A stretch of 64,000 nt of DNA from Leptidea sinapis (GCF_905404315.1 NC_066310.1:1550001-1614000), one strand, 5' to 3'. Positions 40,093 to 51,812 are shown, numbered from the stretch's first letter. Notes: generated from the letters alone by a model not told the origin. Translations and numbers: made by a program.

Positions 40093-41887
40093 ACTTATAC
40101 TACTAATATTGTTTATTTGGATTTATGATTATTACATTGTTAATTTAGAAAATTCTGAAAACTATCCGATGTTACACTGGCGTCGTTTGTAAGTCTGGTC
40201 TTGATAAGCCAGAAATCTGAATTCCTGCGGAACCTTATATCTCTGTCTCTTGTTCACAGGCTATTTGGCGCGGGACGGTCACTCGTCGCCTTTTTATTTG
40301 CACTCACTGTTTCGCCCCCAGCTTTTATACGTTTAAATAGAATTTAGATATATTTACATTTGAAAATGGAAAATTTATATCCTCTGTGAATGTTTGGGTT
40401 ATTTAATGATGTTTTCACTATAGCTTCCGTCCGTATTCACTCGTTGAGAGTTCAGTGATTTGTAGTTATAAGATTGACAAAGAAAGATTTAGATTAAGAT
40501 TTTCATAGATTGATACTCCAACTCGACACTAACTTATTTCATGACATATTCAAACTAAAATTGTATAAGAATCTGAATTAAATTAGGAAATTATATTAAA
40601 CATTTTGCTCAAATGGAACGTCAAATGCATGAGTTAAATTTTATATTTATTGGAGTTCCATTTTACTTTTTTTTTTACAACAATTGACAAACCAGCAAGA
40701 GGCCAACGTGATGGGAAGTCTTGAAACAATCTTGTTCGTTTAGATAATAACCCAACGTTTTACTTGCACTTTGTATTTTGTAGTAAGATATAAGATGCAA
40801 ACAAAAATAGAACTTATTTTCACCATTTAATAGTATATAATTCTTTTAAACCTGCTAGCTGTTGGGGCAAACTCATATATTATAAAAATACTAATACCGA
40901 TAGATTGTGACTTTCAATGAATTTGGAGAGCATATGCTAGCAATAATTGGACGTAATTCCAGAAAAAATTTCAAAACCACAATCATGTCGAAATTGAGTT
41001 AAGAACACAAAACTGGTCACGTGATTCATATTAACGGACTGACATAAAAATGGCAGCCCTACTGTCACTGATTTTTAAATGACATCATGACTTAGTAGCC
41101 TAACCCACATATATGGAATACACTTATATTTATTAAACTTTGAACACAAATTCCTTAAAATCTGATATTTGTGGCTTGGGACGTTTTTCAGGAACTACGT
41201 CCAATTGATCCCGATATACGTATGGTGCTAGTCTATGACTATTAGGCACCGGGTTATGAGTTCGATTACCACCATGAATATAACATAATATGCTTTGTCT
41301 TGGCGTGTGTGTTGTCATTCGATATTCCGGGGGATTATTTAATTGTAACTTGATCAATCAATTTCATGTAATATGCAGGTGTGACCATCTACCATCATAT
41401 TTTAAACCCCATGCTAGTTTGATAATAAATAAGGACATAACCATAGAACTTATGACGCCGATCATAGCTCATTATAAACTGATACAATTATCAACAATTT
41501 TACCTATAACACCTCTCATATTTAACCTGCTTGCTAAACCAATTTAAATATTTACTTGAATAATTAACAATATCAAGGGAGTACTTATAATTAATTTCCC
41601 CACGCTTACATGACTTTGTCCCCACCCTTCATTCTTTCTCCCTTTTTTCACCCCCTCGATATTAATGAGCAATTAATTTAATTTTCTCTTGTAACTCGAC
41701 GTTATTGGAAAAATATCACCCTACAGCGATGAGGTTTAGGTTTTTATGTTAGGTCGGTGTTACAAGCAGCCATGTTGGCGTGAAATATTTAATAGGATCA
41801 CGTGCATACCATGGATTCCTGACTGATGATGTTTTATCTGAAACTATATGATAAGCTCATAGAGCATTTTTATAATTATAGGCTAGA
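40093..41887. other. Mostly unrecognised DNA
   Basis: At about 41215-41275 a weak tRNA-like stretch (ATGGTGCTAGTCTATGACTA, GAGTTCGATTACCACC) may be a SINE head. The opposite-strand translation (GGNRTHNPVP..) is the kind of peptide such heads give. Nothing else is supportable; frames at 41133-41357 and 41290-41547 lack motifs. Confidence 0.3.
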
Positions 41888-42246
41888 GCACTTGCCGATA
41901 TGTAGAGACGTCCCTTCATTGTGTGTCTCTCACCACATTTATCACGGGGAGTGTTCCGGAGAGCTGTTTACCTTTCGAGACATTTTAAATTAGGATCATC
42001 TCTAATATCTGGAAGTTTAGCGATCTTTTACAGGTTTTCAGGGAACTTTCTGGCAAGTTCAGCCAAGATATGGGATGAGCTTCCTTGCGTGGTGTTTCCA
42101 GCACGATACGACGGACGTGGGTACCTTAATAAAAGCGCGTCAGCTTTTTTAATGCTCCTGTGATTCCACTGGTATTGCAGGAGAATGTGGACAGCAGTGA
42201 TCACTTAATGTGAGGTGAGCTCGTCTGATCTCCTTTTTCATAAAAA
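41888..42246 (+). pseudogene. LINE-B-like 3' end, divergent subfamily
   Basis: GTAGAGACGTCCCTTCATTG, CACGGGGAGTGTTCCGGAGA, AAGATATGGGATGAGCTTCC, ACGATACGACGGACGTGGGT, GGAGAATGTGGACAGCAGTG, CTTTTTCATAAAAAA. The middle (GGATCATCTCTAATATCTGG..GCGATCTTTTACAGGTTTTC) differs strongly from other LINE-B copies, so this is a separate subfamily or an older lineage. Plus-strand frame 41921-42163 contains NFLASSAKIWDELPCVVFPA, the homologue of SFLPRTTKLWNELPSAVFPG. Confidence 0.65.
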
Positions 42247-42432
42247 AGCTTTTGACATTTCTTTGTACACAATACTAACGTTGTCTTTTCTCAATTACCA
42301 TCCAGCTTCATTTACAGTACTATTATCAGCATACTATTCGTACAATCAAGCGTTAAATGTCCTTTAATCTTCAGATACCTTAAAAAGAAAAAATGCTGAT
42401 GACCTATAAGATGTATTCGCTCCTATTTATAT

Positions 42433-42590
42433 AAGAGTGAGCTAATGGTGCAAGTGCTCACCTGATGGGATTTTAAAATGGATTTTTAAAGTATGGTCTA
42501 ATCTTTAAGGACCCTTAGTCGTATCGGGAACACTGCTGCCGCAGATGATTCCACAAAGTGGCTCTGCCAAGCACAAATTAAAGGCAACAA
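42433..42590 (-). mobile_element. LINE-B-like scrap, minus strand
   Basis: GAGTGAGCTAATGGTGCAAG, GTGCTCACCTGATGGGATTT, and GAACACTGCTGCCGCAGATG, ATTCCACAAAGTGGCTCTGC. These follow the order CACCTGATG..GGGAACACC..ATTCCACAAAG of related LINE tails read backwards. Confidence 0.4.
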
Positions 42591-44090
42591 TCATATTTTA
42601 TTAGGTTCACAAGCGATAAATCAGATATTAGCGGACTTGCCTGATTTCGATCTATTCAATACGTCACCAAACGCGTTAAGAGGTACATTGACGAGGCGTT
42701 GGATGAGTGCGTGTTCTCTTGATTGCTGAATACTATAATTTCCATTTATTTGACTTTGTGTATTATATCTATATACATTTATTGTATTACTTCTTGTTTT
42801 TTGTTCATTATTTGTAGCTTATAGTTTCTTAGATGCGAAAACTGTCAATGGTAAATAGAAATATACTTTTTTAACCTCTTTGTGATACATATATAACTGT
42901 TTGTTTTCCTAATAAAATAAAATAATATTAGTCTGTATTTCTATTTTCTGCACTTCTCGCACTCTTTAAAACTTTCACCATGTCAATTGCAAATGTGCTT
43001 TAAAAAGTGCTTCACGTATCATAAAAGTCTCAAAATGCTATCGAATATTTCTAGATATTATGTTTTATATTTCTGTTTGCGGTGCGGTCTGTGTGGCCGG
43101 CCGGTGTGAAACATGCAATTATATAATCACAGGTTATAACTACGCTAAAAAATTGTAATGGCTTTGTTGATTGTCGAATATGTAAATGGATCTTTGTAAT
43201 TAGATATTATAGTCTTTACTGGCATGTACTAATAGTTTGGTAAGAGTGGCATGAGAGATTTTATGTGACTGTATCCTTCCTGCGGGCCTACCATGTACTG
43301 TTATTGCGATTCAATTGACGACCTAAAATGAACTGTTTTGCTATTTCATATCACGATGTCATTAGAGCTATTCAATTTAGGTTGACGTCAAATCAAGTCG
43401 GAAATTGAATGAGCAAACTGTTTCTGTTTGTTCATTCATTCGTACCATGAGTAATATTTCAACCTAAACTGGATAGTTTATGTGTCAATGTGAGTAATTA
43501 AAAGTAGTTGCTACTTTTTTAGCGGAAAGTGAATCGTTTTGTTAATAACTTTTCAAAAATAGTGTAAGCATACAGAACAATATACTGAAAATAAATACCG
43601 AAAATGAAAATACTAAAGACAAAGCAGTAGTAACGCCCCTGGCTATAGCCTGTTAAACTTAAGAACTAATTTAAAAAAATGTACTCTGCGCTCCTGTCAA
43701 ATCAAACATGAATGGAGGTGCGCCCACCTAACTAACACCTAAGCAAACCTTAAATTTGTAATCCAAAGAACTATACGGTACCTAAACTAAACTGCATCGG
43801 AATTGAATCGCTAATTTAAAGTTGGTGGTAGGCCTTCTGATAGGCGTACTGATAAACTTAGAAACTTATTAGCATATAGTCAACCTGACAGCCCGATAAT
43901 GAGTGACCAATTTTCATTTATCAAAGTGTGCGCTGGCTAGTTTACATACTAAGGACTTAATTCCAAGGCTGACTGTTTATGACTAGTCATCAATATAGGT
44001 TACATTAGCTTTTCTTCTCTGTCTTACTCCGTTTATCTCTGTTATAGATGTTCTTCTCTCTTGCACGTTTTGTTTGTCTCATCATCATCA
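42591..44090. other. Mostly unrecognised DNA
   Basis: About 42600-42730 reads protein-like over a short stretch (LPDFDLFNTSPN..), without a family I can name. The remainder is AT-rich with no supportable feature. Confidence 0.35.
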
Positions 44091-44093
44091 TCA

Positions 44094-44213
44094 GCCGGAA
44101 GACGTCCAAAAATGCTGAATCGGTCATGCACTGCCCTCATTCAACGTTTTCTGGCGATCTTGACCAGGTCGTCGATCCATCTTGTCCTATCCTATCAACC
44201 GTACGTTTTGTTT
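44094..44213 (-). mobile_element. RTE-type LINE 3' end with ATG repeat
   Basis: CATCATCATCATCAGCCGGA, AGACGTCCAAAAATGCTGAA, GGTCATGCACTGCCCTCATT, CAACGTTTTCTGGCGATCTT and GACCAGGTCGTCGATCCATC. I recall this string as a common lepidopteran repeat end whose tail in the element sense is an ATG run; the clade is from memory. Confidence 0.5.
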
Positions 44214-46425
44214 GTCTATAAATAAATATTATTTATTAATCCTCCCCTATCGGTAAAAGGTTACAGGTTCAAACGCCACTGAGGACATCGTATAAAACTG
44301 TGTCATCACAGTTATAATAACTATTATTATTTATTTCCAATTTCAAAGCAACGTTCCTGCTATCACAAAATCATAACCGTCCAAGTGAAAAAACTAATTC
44401 CTATTTGAATACAATTTAGGGCATCGCCAAATCCCTGTCGTTGTGGCGCTGCATCGTAAAAAATAATGGCTCAAAAATAAAGCGTGACACACATTTGCGA
44501 CTGCGACATGTCTAGGTATTTAATTGGGCGAATATGTAACATCTAAAAGTTAGGATTTAAATAGCTAGCAGTGGAAATGACAAGAATTTTGTATGTTTTG
44601 GCCTGAGAATTTAGGCGTCTCACGTGCCTGTTATAACATGGTCTTTCATTATTAAGGGTTCGTTAGGTTAGTCTATGAGTGATAAAGGACGATTTTTATG
44701 TCTCTGAAAACTTTTGGATTGCTACTGAATACTTTGGGTTAGGTTAGTTCAAATGACGATTTAATAATAATAAGTGTAATAGTGTAGATGTAACAATAAT
44801 AAGTGTAATAAAATGTCTTGGTAAAGTCAAGAAACTGGGACTTAAGCAAGGCAAGTATAAAACAAAATGCATTTTTATTTTTATCACAGTTGCAAATCTG
44901 TTCACAGCCTTATTTGCATTCAATGGCATGACATGACCAACGCTGCAGTTTTAAGCTTAAGTCTACGATCGCAGATTTTCCGATGGAAATTTGAATTTTT
45001 AACGCCAACCTCTCTTTTATATGACTAAATCTATTTTATATATTGATTCAGACGCACTTGTATTTTGTTTTTCTATAATGGACTAAAGTGTAGTATTCTT
45101 AATTATTTTTGGATCCACACCTAAATCATATCTAGCGAGATATCTGTTACTAAGGCCAAGGCGTCTCAACGCGAAATCAGAGATCAATTGTTTTGTCACT
45201 ATCTTTTTAACTGTGCATGGAATTTAGGCACAAATCTCCGCTGAAAATTCGAACGTATGTCTGCAGGCCTGTATATAATAACTATATTTAACTGGGCTGT
45301 TTATGCACTTAGCCTCTTGGTTTGGGTATTGTGCGTGTCCATTCTTCTTCTTAACTCCATGGTAGGAGAAGTCTAGCAGCCTCTTCATACTGCTAGAGGC
45401 ATTTGGAAGCTATGTTGGAGACCAGAGGTTTTGTGCCCTAAGGCCACATTCGTGTATTCTCTAAGCATTCTGTTCTGGTGTTTTTCAGCTGGCTGGATTT
45501 CATAAACTGAAATTCAAACAGTTTGTTTAACAAATGCTACGACAACAAATTACCATAAAAATAAAGGTAGTGAACTCCAAATTATTACTTCTACAATTTC
45601 ATTAACACAGTTATATATGTTGTATGGTTGTAAACCCTTCCTGTGTCTTAGATTTAAAAAAATATATACATTATACATAATATGTTCAAGACCTTATTTA
45701 ACGTTTTTTGTAGCTGTTACTACTGTAAATTTTAATCTAATATAAATAAGGATCTTGTTATCAATTTTATTCCTTTAGTAAAAATATTATATTTGCCACA
45801 CACTGATTTCCACTTCAGTGGGACACAAACAAGAAGACAAATAGTGACCTGAATTGAACCAAATGGAGACTTTACTGATCAGAATACTAGTGTCCGATAG
45901 ACAAACAGTGATACCAAAGGTTCGCTATTTTTGTCGTAAGTGATAATATTTTTCTATCAGACGTTTGAAAGTTACGATGATTCCCTCATAAACATGGTAA
46001 GCTTTTGAGTGTAAAGTAAAATAGTGATAGTTTAAGTGTTAAAGTTTTATGGAGTAATTTCCAGTTCGCTTGGCCGGCGTAGTGTCCTGGAGGGGGCCGA
46101 AGGGAGGGAGTGTCGCTCGGTGAAATTGTCTTTAACGTAAAGAAGCTTGCTCACACTATTAACGAGTAGTGATGTAGTATAGTATCGATATTCGAGCAAG
46201 ATAATTTATATTAACAGAAGTTGAAAGCTCCTGTAAATCTTATTTATAAAATACATTTTTTCTTTCTTGATCTTAGAAAATTTATTTTGTATGACAAATG
46301 GTTCGATTTAAAATTGGAACGCTGTATGTTTATCTAAAAAAATAAATTAAAATAAAAGAAACCAACTGATTTGTAGGTAGTCAAATAGAAATCTCCAACT
46401 ATGTAGTGGATGATTTTCACACCTG
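44214..46425. other. Mostly unrecognised DNA
   Basis: A box B-like GGTTCAAACGCC lies at about 44267. At 45338-45500 the opposite strand ends GAGTTAAGAAGAAGAATGG, reminiscent of an RTE tail, but no protein motif supports it. A GC-richer patch at 46070-46120 is unexplained. Confidence 0.35.
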
Positions 46426-46690
46426 TCACAATTTTAAGAAATTCCTTTTTTCGTTAAGCATTTTTATAACCCTGGGATGTTCAGAGAACATCTGGTATTT
46501 AGATGGGCAGCCTTTTTTACTAAGCTTCAGATGAGCTCTTAGAAGAGGAAGAGAGAACCCTCGGAGAACCCTGTTGTATATAATAACTTGACTATATCCC
46601 AATGGATTGAGACCTAAACCATTAATTGCATTGGTATATAACTTTTTAAAATACATGTCCAGTGGTACTTCACTTCCCCATGATAATTTT
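46426..46690 (-). other. 88-codon open frame, unrecognised
   Basis: Minus strand. The first ATG at 46656 gives 76 residues; the open frame extends upstream without a stop to about 46690, through SWGSEVPLDMYFKKLYT. It continues NAINGLGLNPLGYSQVII and LLRAHLKLSKKGCPSKYQ. It is not repeated in the window and its composition looks protein-like. It may be a transposon or viral relic or a host exon; I cannot name it. Confidence 0.25.
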
Positions 46691-48180
46691 TTTTTTTCAC
46701 ATTTTCATTTTTCATGTGTACATAATCATCCATACAATAATCCTAGTAAAAATAAAAACCTATGACTCTAGCCACTATTAATAAAATCTTATTTATCGAT
46801 ATATTCACCACCTCACTATTCCCAAACACCCTCAAAACTTAACGCATTATAGCAACTGCATCTACCTCCGCTAAAACTTAACCTGTAACGCCATCTAGCG
46901 CGTATAATTACGTTCTTTTATACGTTTCTACTTAACTTTTATACTTCACTTCGTATGAAGCTATATCTCGACTTTGAAGCCAAGTAGACGGAGTATAAAC
47001 TTTTTCTGTTGAAATCCTACGAATTATAAAGTGTGTGTCACTTAGAGAAAAAGTTGTATGTAAAAATTAAATTAAGGTCAAAAAAAAATATTTATTTCAT
47101 ATTTGCGATGTGCCATCATTAGCTACAAATATTCTCTTTGAAAAAAAAATATCTATGTCATAATAGCCTTTGTAAGGCTTATAACGGAAAAACTCAAAGA
47201 CTATTTAACCTAACTTAAGAGTTTGGCACATTTAAAAGGTTATCAGTTAGTAACAAGGCATTTTATTTTCAAAGGAATAGAGAGCGCTTAGCAGATTTTA
47301 ATTAAATTCTGTTTAAATAACGAGTTCTGTGGTCAGGTTGAGCTCGAAATTAAATAAGTGTTTTAGTGAACATAGCATAAGTAAAATAATTTTGAGAATA
47401 AATAAACAAATTACTTTTTATTTTGTATTTAATTGCAATAATAGGAGAGAGAGTTATAACAGGATCGACCAGATACTGCTTATTGACGAGCATGGCGCAA
47501 TGACCAGCCAACGTTTCCCTCGGCATATTTATGAGAAGGAAACGACCGGTTCTAAGACGTTGCCACAAGCAATGGGAGTTACAATGGTAAACGTAGAAGT
47601 ACCTCTACATAAAAACATCAGCTTACAATTCCTTAACTAGGTACAGATCTTTCTAAAATTTATTACTACTAAATAACAATTTTAATGCCACATTGATGTC
47701 TCCTATTTCCTTTTTTTACACCAACTAAAAATGTTTTGTAAGGGTGTTGACTTTTGCCGAGAGTACAAAAGAAGTCTTCTGTTTGTAGATATCAATAAAG
47801 TAGTTGACAAACATGATATAACTATGTAGTTTGTATGGAAATGGAATGTTCTGTCTATAAATTCTTTATGCTCTATTCGTGTCAGCCGTAAGTACAAATA
47901 CATTTTAAGTTTCTTATTCGGGATTTCAGTCGGGACTTACAGTGAGACTAATTGGAAATAGTTATGAGAAAATGAGACAAAAATCTTAAGCTTAATCGAG
48001 TTTGTAGGTCATTTAAAATGGAGAGATATTATTTCCTTTCAAAACATATGTACGCAAATATTATATGACCTTTTCTTTTGTACGAGACATAGCCCTGCAG
48101 CCCAGGGTCAATAGGAAAGCCCGCACGAATCATCGTTCATGATAAAATCATCTTTTCGTTTCATGAAAATGTGTGGTTCC
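46691..48180. other. Mostly unrecognised DNA
   Basis: A 103-codon plus frame at 47329-47640 (…YNRIDQILLIDEHGAMTSQR…) is the longest here. It overlaps a 72-codon minus frame, has no motif, and is probably chance or a decayed fragment. Confidence 0.3.
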
Positions 48181-48254
48181 GAGCAAGACTTTCAACTGTT
48201 GGTGAGTATTACGCCCTGGCCATTACTATGTAGTGCCACTCAGGATTCTTAATG
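48181..48254 (-). mobile_element. SINE-A 3' scrap, minus strand
   Basis: CGAGCAAGACTTTCAACTGT, GGTGAGTATTACGCCCTGGC, CATTACTATGTAGTGCCACT and CAGGATTCTTAA match SINE-A in reverse. Both ends are missing. Confidence 0.6.
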
Positions 48255-48640
48255 ATATATTTTTTTAGTTGAAAATACACTGAATAAGACAAAACACATA
48301 AATAACCAAACGAAAGTTCATTGTGCAGACTACAAAAGTAAAAATATTATAAAACTTTATCTTTTTAAAATATTAATATTAAATATTGCTCTGTATCGCC
48401 TCTATTCTGTGTGTAATATTAATTTGAATTATTTTTGCCGTGAATGGTGATGATTACCTATAATCAAGTGAGCCATATTTGCGTCACTTGAATAATTTAG
48501 ACATACGTGCATCGTAAAGTGTATATACGCCTTATGATGCACACTACTAATACTTTGAGGAATACTGGTCTTCGAAAAATATATGAAGAGTAAATATTAT
48601 TTAATTAATGTAAGTAAAAGGTGAAGAGCAATTATGAAGA

Positions 48641-49276
48641 GTAAGAGTGCTTTCGTACTACTTCCGATAAGAGTCCGTTCTGAATCCGTGAAAACACGGT
48701 ACGAAGTAGTCGTAGAACTATATAATATTATATATATATATATTTATTTATTTTTATTTTATTTATTTATGATTCGTTACAGCTAACAAAATGAAAAGAG
48801 TATATTAAAAATAATACAGAATAGATACGCCATTTAAAAGGAATACTATTAACAGTACAATAAGTATGTGACAAAGTAGTTTAAGACAAAAGCGAAAAAT
48901 ACTAAATGAAATTAAGAAAAACTTACAAGAAAACATTATTTAGAAAGAAAAGGAGAAATCATATCCATATTGAGTAACTGTAACGTTTAGTAGGTTGTGT
49001 GGTGTGAGTGAATGTGAGTGGTGTGAGTGAATGTGAGTGTTTGTTCGAATATAATGTTGAAATTACGGTGTGACGATTTATAAATTATCCTGAATATTAT
49101 AAGAGTAATATATACATATATATATTATATACAGTTCTAAGAATAACAGATGATAGAAAGAAATGGGATGATGGAAGCCGGATCTAGTGCGTAAACTACC
49201 ATAGAAATAGTTCTACGACTACTTCGGACTGTGTTTTCACGGGTACGGGTCGGACGTAGTGCGAAAGCATTCTTAC
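48641..49276. mobile_element. 636-bp element with about 80-bp inverted ends
   Basis: The left end GTAAGAGTGCTTTCGTACTA and the complement of the right end, GTAAGAATGCTTTCGCACTA, match over about 80 bp, including CCGTGAAAACAC and GAAGTAGTCGTAGAACTA. The interior is AT-rich, with a TA/TTTA run and a short tandem repeat, and no transposase frame. Non-autonomous. Confidence 0.75.
49002..49039. repeat. 19-bp tandem duplication
   Basis: GTGTGAGTGAATGTGAGTG occurs twice head to tail without mismatch, inside the 636-bp element. Confidence 0.85.
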
Positions 49277-49369
49277 AGTTAAATATTGAAAGCAATTAGT
49301 CAAATGTCAACGTACAAAGAGGTTATTTCTTATAAATTAGTTCTGAATAAAAAAATAAATAATTGGGAG

Positions 49370-49620
49370 TAAAACTAAAGGAGAGACCACCAGAAATGGA
49401 GCTGGAATGGACTCATGCTACGTAGCACATCAGACAAATTAGGAATTGATTATTAGGGAGTTATGATTTAATATACTTGAGAGAAAACCAGTAGGAAGGC
49501 GATATACGAGGGCAATATACTCTTGACTTTGAGAACCATATTCGGGAAGGATTGCTAAGGGAACTCAATGAAATCCTATTCCAAACGACACAACAATAGT
49601 GAGAGACATTTTGTAAAAGA
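49370..49620 (+). pseudogene. Possible RTE-like C-terminal relic
   Basis: ERKPVGRRYTRA in one frame and ..RTIFGKD.. in another recall the basic GRP-TRW block and the following segment of RTE-type endings. Stops are dense and no W-x2-LEEAF ending is seen. Weak. Confidence 0.25.
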
Positions 49621-49654
49621 AGTAAGTTTTTTTCAGTTCTTAATAATTTAGTTT

Positions 49655-49800
49655 TTTTTTGTATTTTCTTTGATAAACGCGTGTAATTGTAACTTGTTTG
49701 TAGCGTGTTTTTACATTTAATTTTTGCGTTAAAGTTACATTTTTATTTTAGGTAACCCGACGTTTCAAGACGTTTCCAGATCTCGTTTTCAGGGGGACTG
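49655..49800 (+). mobile_element. Half-element related to 14.84-15.10 kb
   Basis: TGTATTTTCTTTGATAAACG, CGTGTAATTGTAACTTG, ATTTTTGCGTTAAAGTTACA, then CCAGATCTCGTTTTCAGGGG. It has one arm and the centre of the long-TIR element but no matching second arm. It also lacks a 46-bp segment between two AAACGCG strings present in the first copy. Confidence 0.6.
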
Positions 49801-50520
49801 CAGTTGAAATGAGTCAAAGATAATATTTGTCATAGTTGTCACTATGAAGTTTAGCGCCATTTATTGCCTCGGAAGTGGTATTTGCTGCAGACAAGTTTAG
49901 TTAACAAGTTTTTTTTTTTTCAGTATAACCAACACCCATCTTGCAAATTAAAGTCTTTATATTTCTAGTAAGCGTTGAACAGTGTAATATCACAGTAGAC
50001 TGTCAAGCGGCGCGGGCGTGAACTTGTAGATAACAATCGTGTTATAATCACCAGCGCACAATGGCTTACTCGAAATATATTAGGGTTCCCTAATTACAGA
50101 GGAAAATAACGTACCTTGTACTTTACAAGTATAGAAAAAGGCATTAATACAGAATATTAGTTATAAACAGTAATCATTAATTATTAAACATATTATTAAC
50201 ATGAAAATATTACTTATAAATATACCTTTAGCTTTCGTTTTATGAAGTAGAATATCGTGTGAATGAGCATTCAAAACTGTAAATTCATTTCGCATCCAGA
50301 TTTTTTTTTTAATTAATACTAGGCTGTGTAGATTTGTTAAACTTCGTAAAAATATGGTCAGTAATTTTTTACTGAAAAAAAAAAATTATTTAAAGTCCCG
50401 CTTAAACATATGAACTAATTTATGTACTATTAATTTAAACCAATTTATGAATAAAATTGTGACTTGCACGAAAATTATATGATTTGATATTACCTTGGGA
50501 TAATTTATTAAATGCTTACT
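49801..50520. other. Unrecognised DNA
   Basis: No gene or repeat recognised; a long poly(T) tract lies at about 49910-49921. Confidence 0.4.
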
Positions 50521-50730
50521 ACAAAATTTTATGAACGATGCGGGACTCGAACCCGCGACCTCTCGCGTTTCGTGCGAGCGCTCTTACCAACTGAGCCAAC
50601 CGTTCGTTGATAAAATTTTGTATGCTTTGTTCAATTCTCTTGTCATGAGAACTGAGTTGAACAAAGCAATTATATGTGTAATTAATCCCAGAAGTGAGGG
50701 TTATCACTTTAAAACATAACAAATTGTTTA
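50521..50730. mobile_element. PAL copy 3, internally deleted
   Basis: One tRNA-like block (minus strand), the start of the inner arm (TGATAAAATTTTGTATGCTT, TGTTCAATTCTC), then an early return on the opposite arm (GAGTTGAACAAAGC). It jumps directly to the outer arm TGTGTAATTAATCCCAGAAG and ends CATAACAAATTGTTTA. The left outer arm and the second tRNA-like block are missing. Confidence 0.7.
50533..50605 (-). other. 73-nt tRNA-like cloverleaf, all stems intact
   Basis: On the minus strand: acceptor GAACGGT/ATCGTTC (7 bp with one G-T), D stem GCTC/GAGC, anticodon stem CTCGC/GCGAG, 5-nt variable loop, T stem GCGGG/CCCGC. Box A GGCTCAGTTGG and box B GGTTCGAGTCC are perfect. The anticodon loop ACGAAAC would give anticodon GAA, but position 33 is C where tRNAs have U. 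The block lies within PAL, so it is probably a transposon-borne tRNA-like unit rather than a decoding tRNA. Confidence 0.7.
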
Positions 50731-50914
50731 CTATATTCGGTTTACCGGATGATAGACCAGTTTGTTTGGATAATTTTGAAATAACTGTGTATTTATAATA
50801 TTTTTTACGTCTATATTCCACTGAGCTCCTAAATCGCTGGACATTTTTAAGGCAAACTTTTTTGAAAGTTTGAGTCAGTTCCTGGATAGCTATTCTTACA
50901 TTCAGCTCTGACAT
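50731..50914 (-). other. Open frame running into PAL, unrecognised
   Basis: About 61 codons (from 50914: MSELNVRIAIQELTQTFKKV..VEYRRKKYYKYTVI..) that look protein-like before the frame enters PAL. There the translation becomes the meaningless tRNA-derived tail (LVRALARNARGRGFESR). The upstream part may be a host exon or transposon fragment; I recognise no domain. Confidence 0.25.
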
Positions 50915-51360
50915 GTGGCGCTGCGATCGTAACTAATTAGGATCCCTAAGGAATTCCCTAAGGAATTTAAATATTATTTATTTATTATTAATTATTGACG
51001 AAAATTTGTACACTCTTATAAAATAACTGTATAATTTCACTAAATTTCAATTAGGGTAACTCATTTTATAAATGACTTTAAGTTAAAAACGATTAATCAT
51101 TGGGAATACAGCGATCACCAATAAAGGCTATTCCATGAAAGATTATTTGAATAATTAATAAATTGGAATATATAAAAGAGAATAAGTGCCCAGAGTACCT
51201 TGCAAATTCTTCTCTAGCCTGACTTCTCTTCCATATCAGTACATTCTGATTTGTAATAGATTATAAATATTATTTTGTCGAAATTTTTACAGGACTATTA
51301 ATTGAATTAAAAAGGTATGGTTTATAAAGAATATGAGGATTAATAAACGGTGTTATCGGT
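50915..51360. other. AT-rich sequence, no feature recognised
   Basis: A direct CCCTAAGGAATT doublet lies at about 50944-50967. Nothing else. Confidence 0.4.
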
Positions 51361-51592
51361 GATGGATGATGATAAATTATCACCGCTGGATGCGTTGGAG
51401 GACTGAGCGATTTCAAGAAACTTACTTCCACTTACTACAAAGCTGTGGAGAGAGCTTTAATGTGCAGTGTTTAGAGGACGATACGACATGGACACCTTCC
51501 AAAAAAGCGGGAACACTTTTTAAAGGGCCGGCAAAGCTCCAACGTCAGGTGACCAGTGCGCTCGTTTGTCCTACTCTTCCCTAAAAAAATAT
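51361..51592 (+). mobile_element. LINE-B tail, plus strand
   Basis: CTACAAAGCTGTGGAGAGAG, GAGGACGATACGACATGGAC, GTCAGGTGACCAGTGCGCTC and TCTTCCCTAAAAAAA. Its 5' part GATGGATGATGATAAATT is shared with the copy at 52748-52898 but not with the others, so the two form a subgroup. Internal deletion between GGCAAAGCTCC and ACGTCAGG. Confidence 0.65.
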
Positions 51593-51735
51593 CTCCAAGC
51601 ATCGCTAGAGGAATATTACTAGAGTTGGTGTTGAAGAAAGAATCCAAAAGATGTGTTTATCCACCTTATTTGAGACTGGAGAACCCATAGATATCTAAAT
51701 AAGAAAGTACATAAGGTTAAATAAGGCGTTAAACA

Positions 51736-51812
51736 TGTCGCCTCTCAGGTGACTTATGGACCATCAGCGAATAAGTAGTGAAGTGGGTATTTAGTAATCA
51801 GATCAGTAAACG
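51736..51812 (+). repeat. Two-copy repeat, copy 2
   Basis: ATGTCGCCTCTCAGGTGACT, TATGGACCATCAGCGAATAA, GTAGTGAAGTGGGTATTTAG and AGTAAACG correspond to 20660-20732 in order. Unknown origin. Confidence 0.5.

Noticed and set aside
45338..45500. RTE 3' end
   Set aside because: The AAGAAGAAG-type end is suggestive, but the upstream translation shows no RTE landmark.
49370..49620. Confident RTE assignment
   Set aside because: Only two weak motif resemblances in different frames; kept as a low-confidence entry.
50533..50605. A genuine tRNA-Phe gene (anticodon GAA)
   Set aside because: All stems pair, but U33 is replaced by C and the block is embedded in a repeat with sister blocks bearing other loops. 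A transposon-borne tRNA-like unit explains it better.
50531..50719. Plus-strand ORF beginning MNDAGLEPATSRVSCERS
   Set aside because: This is the translation of the complement of a tRNA-like SINE head, a familiar annotation artefact.
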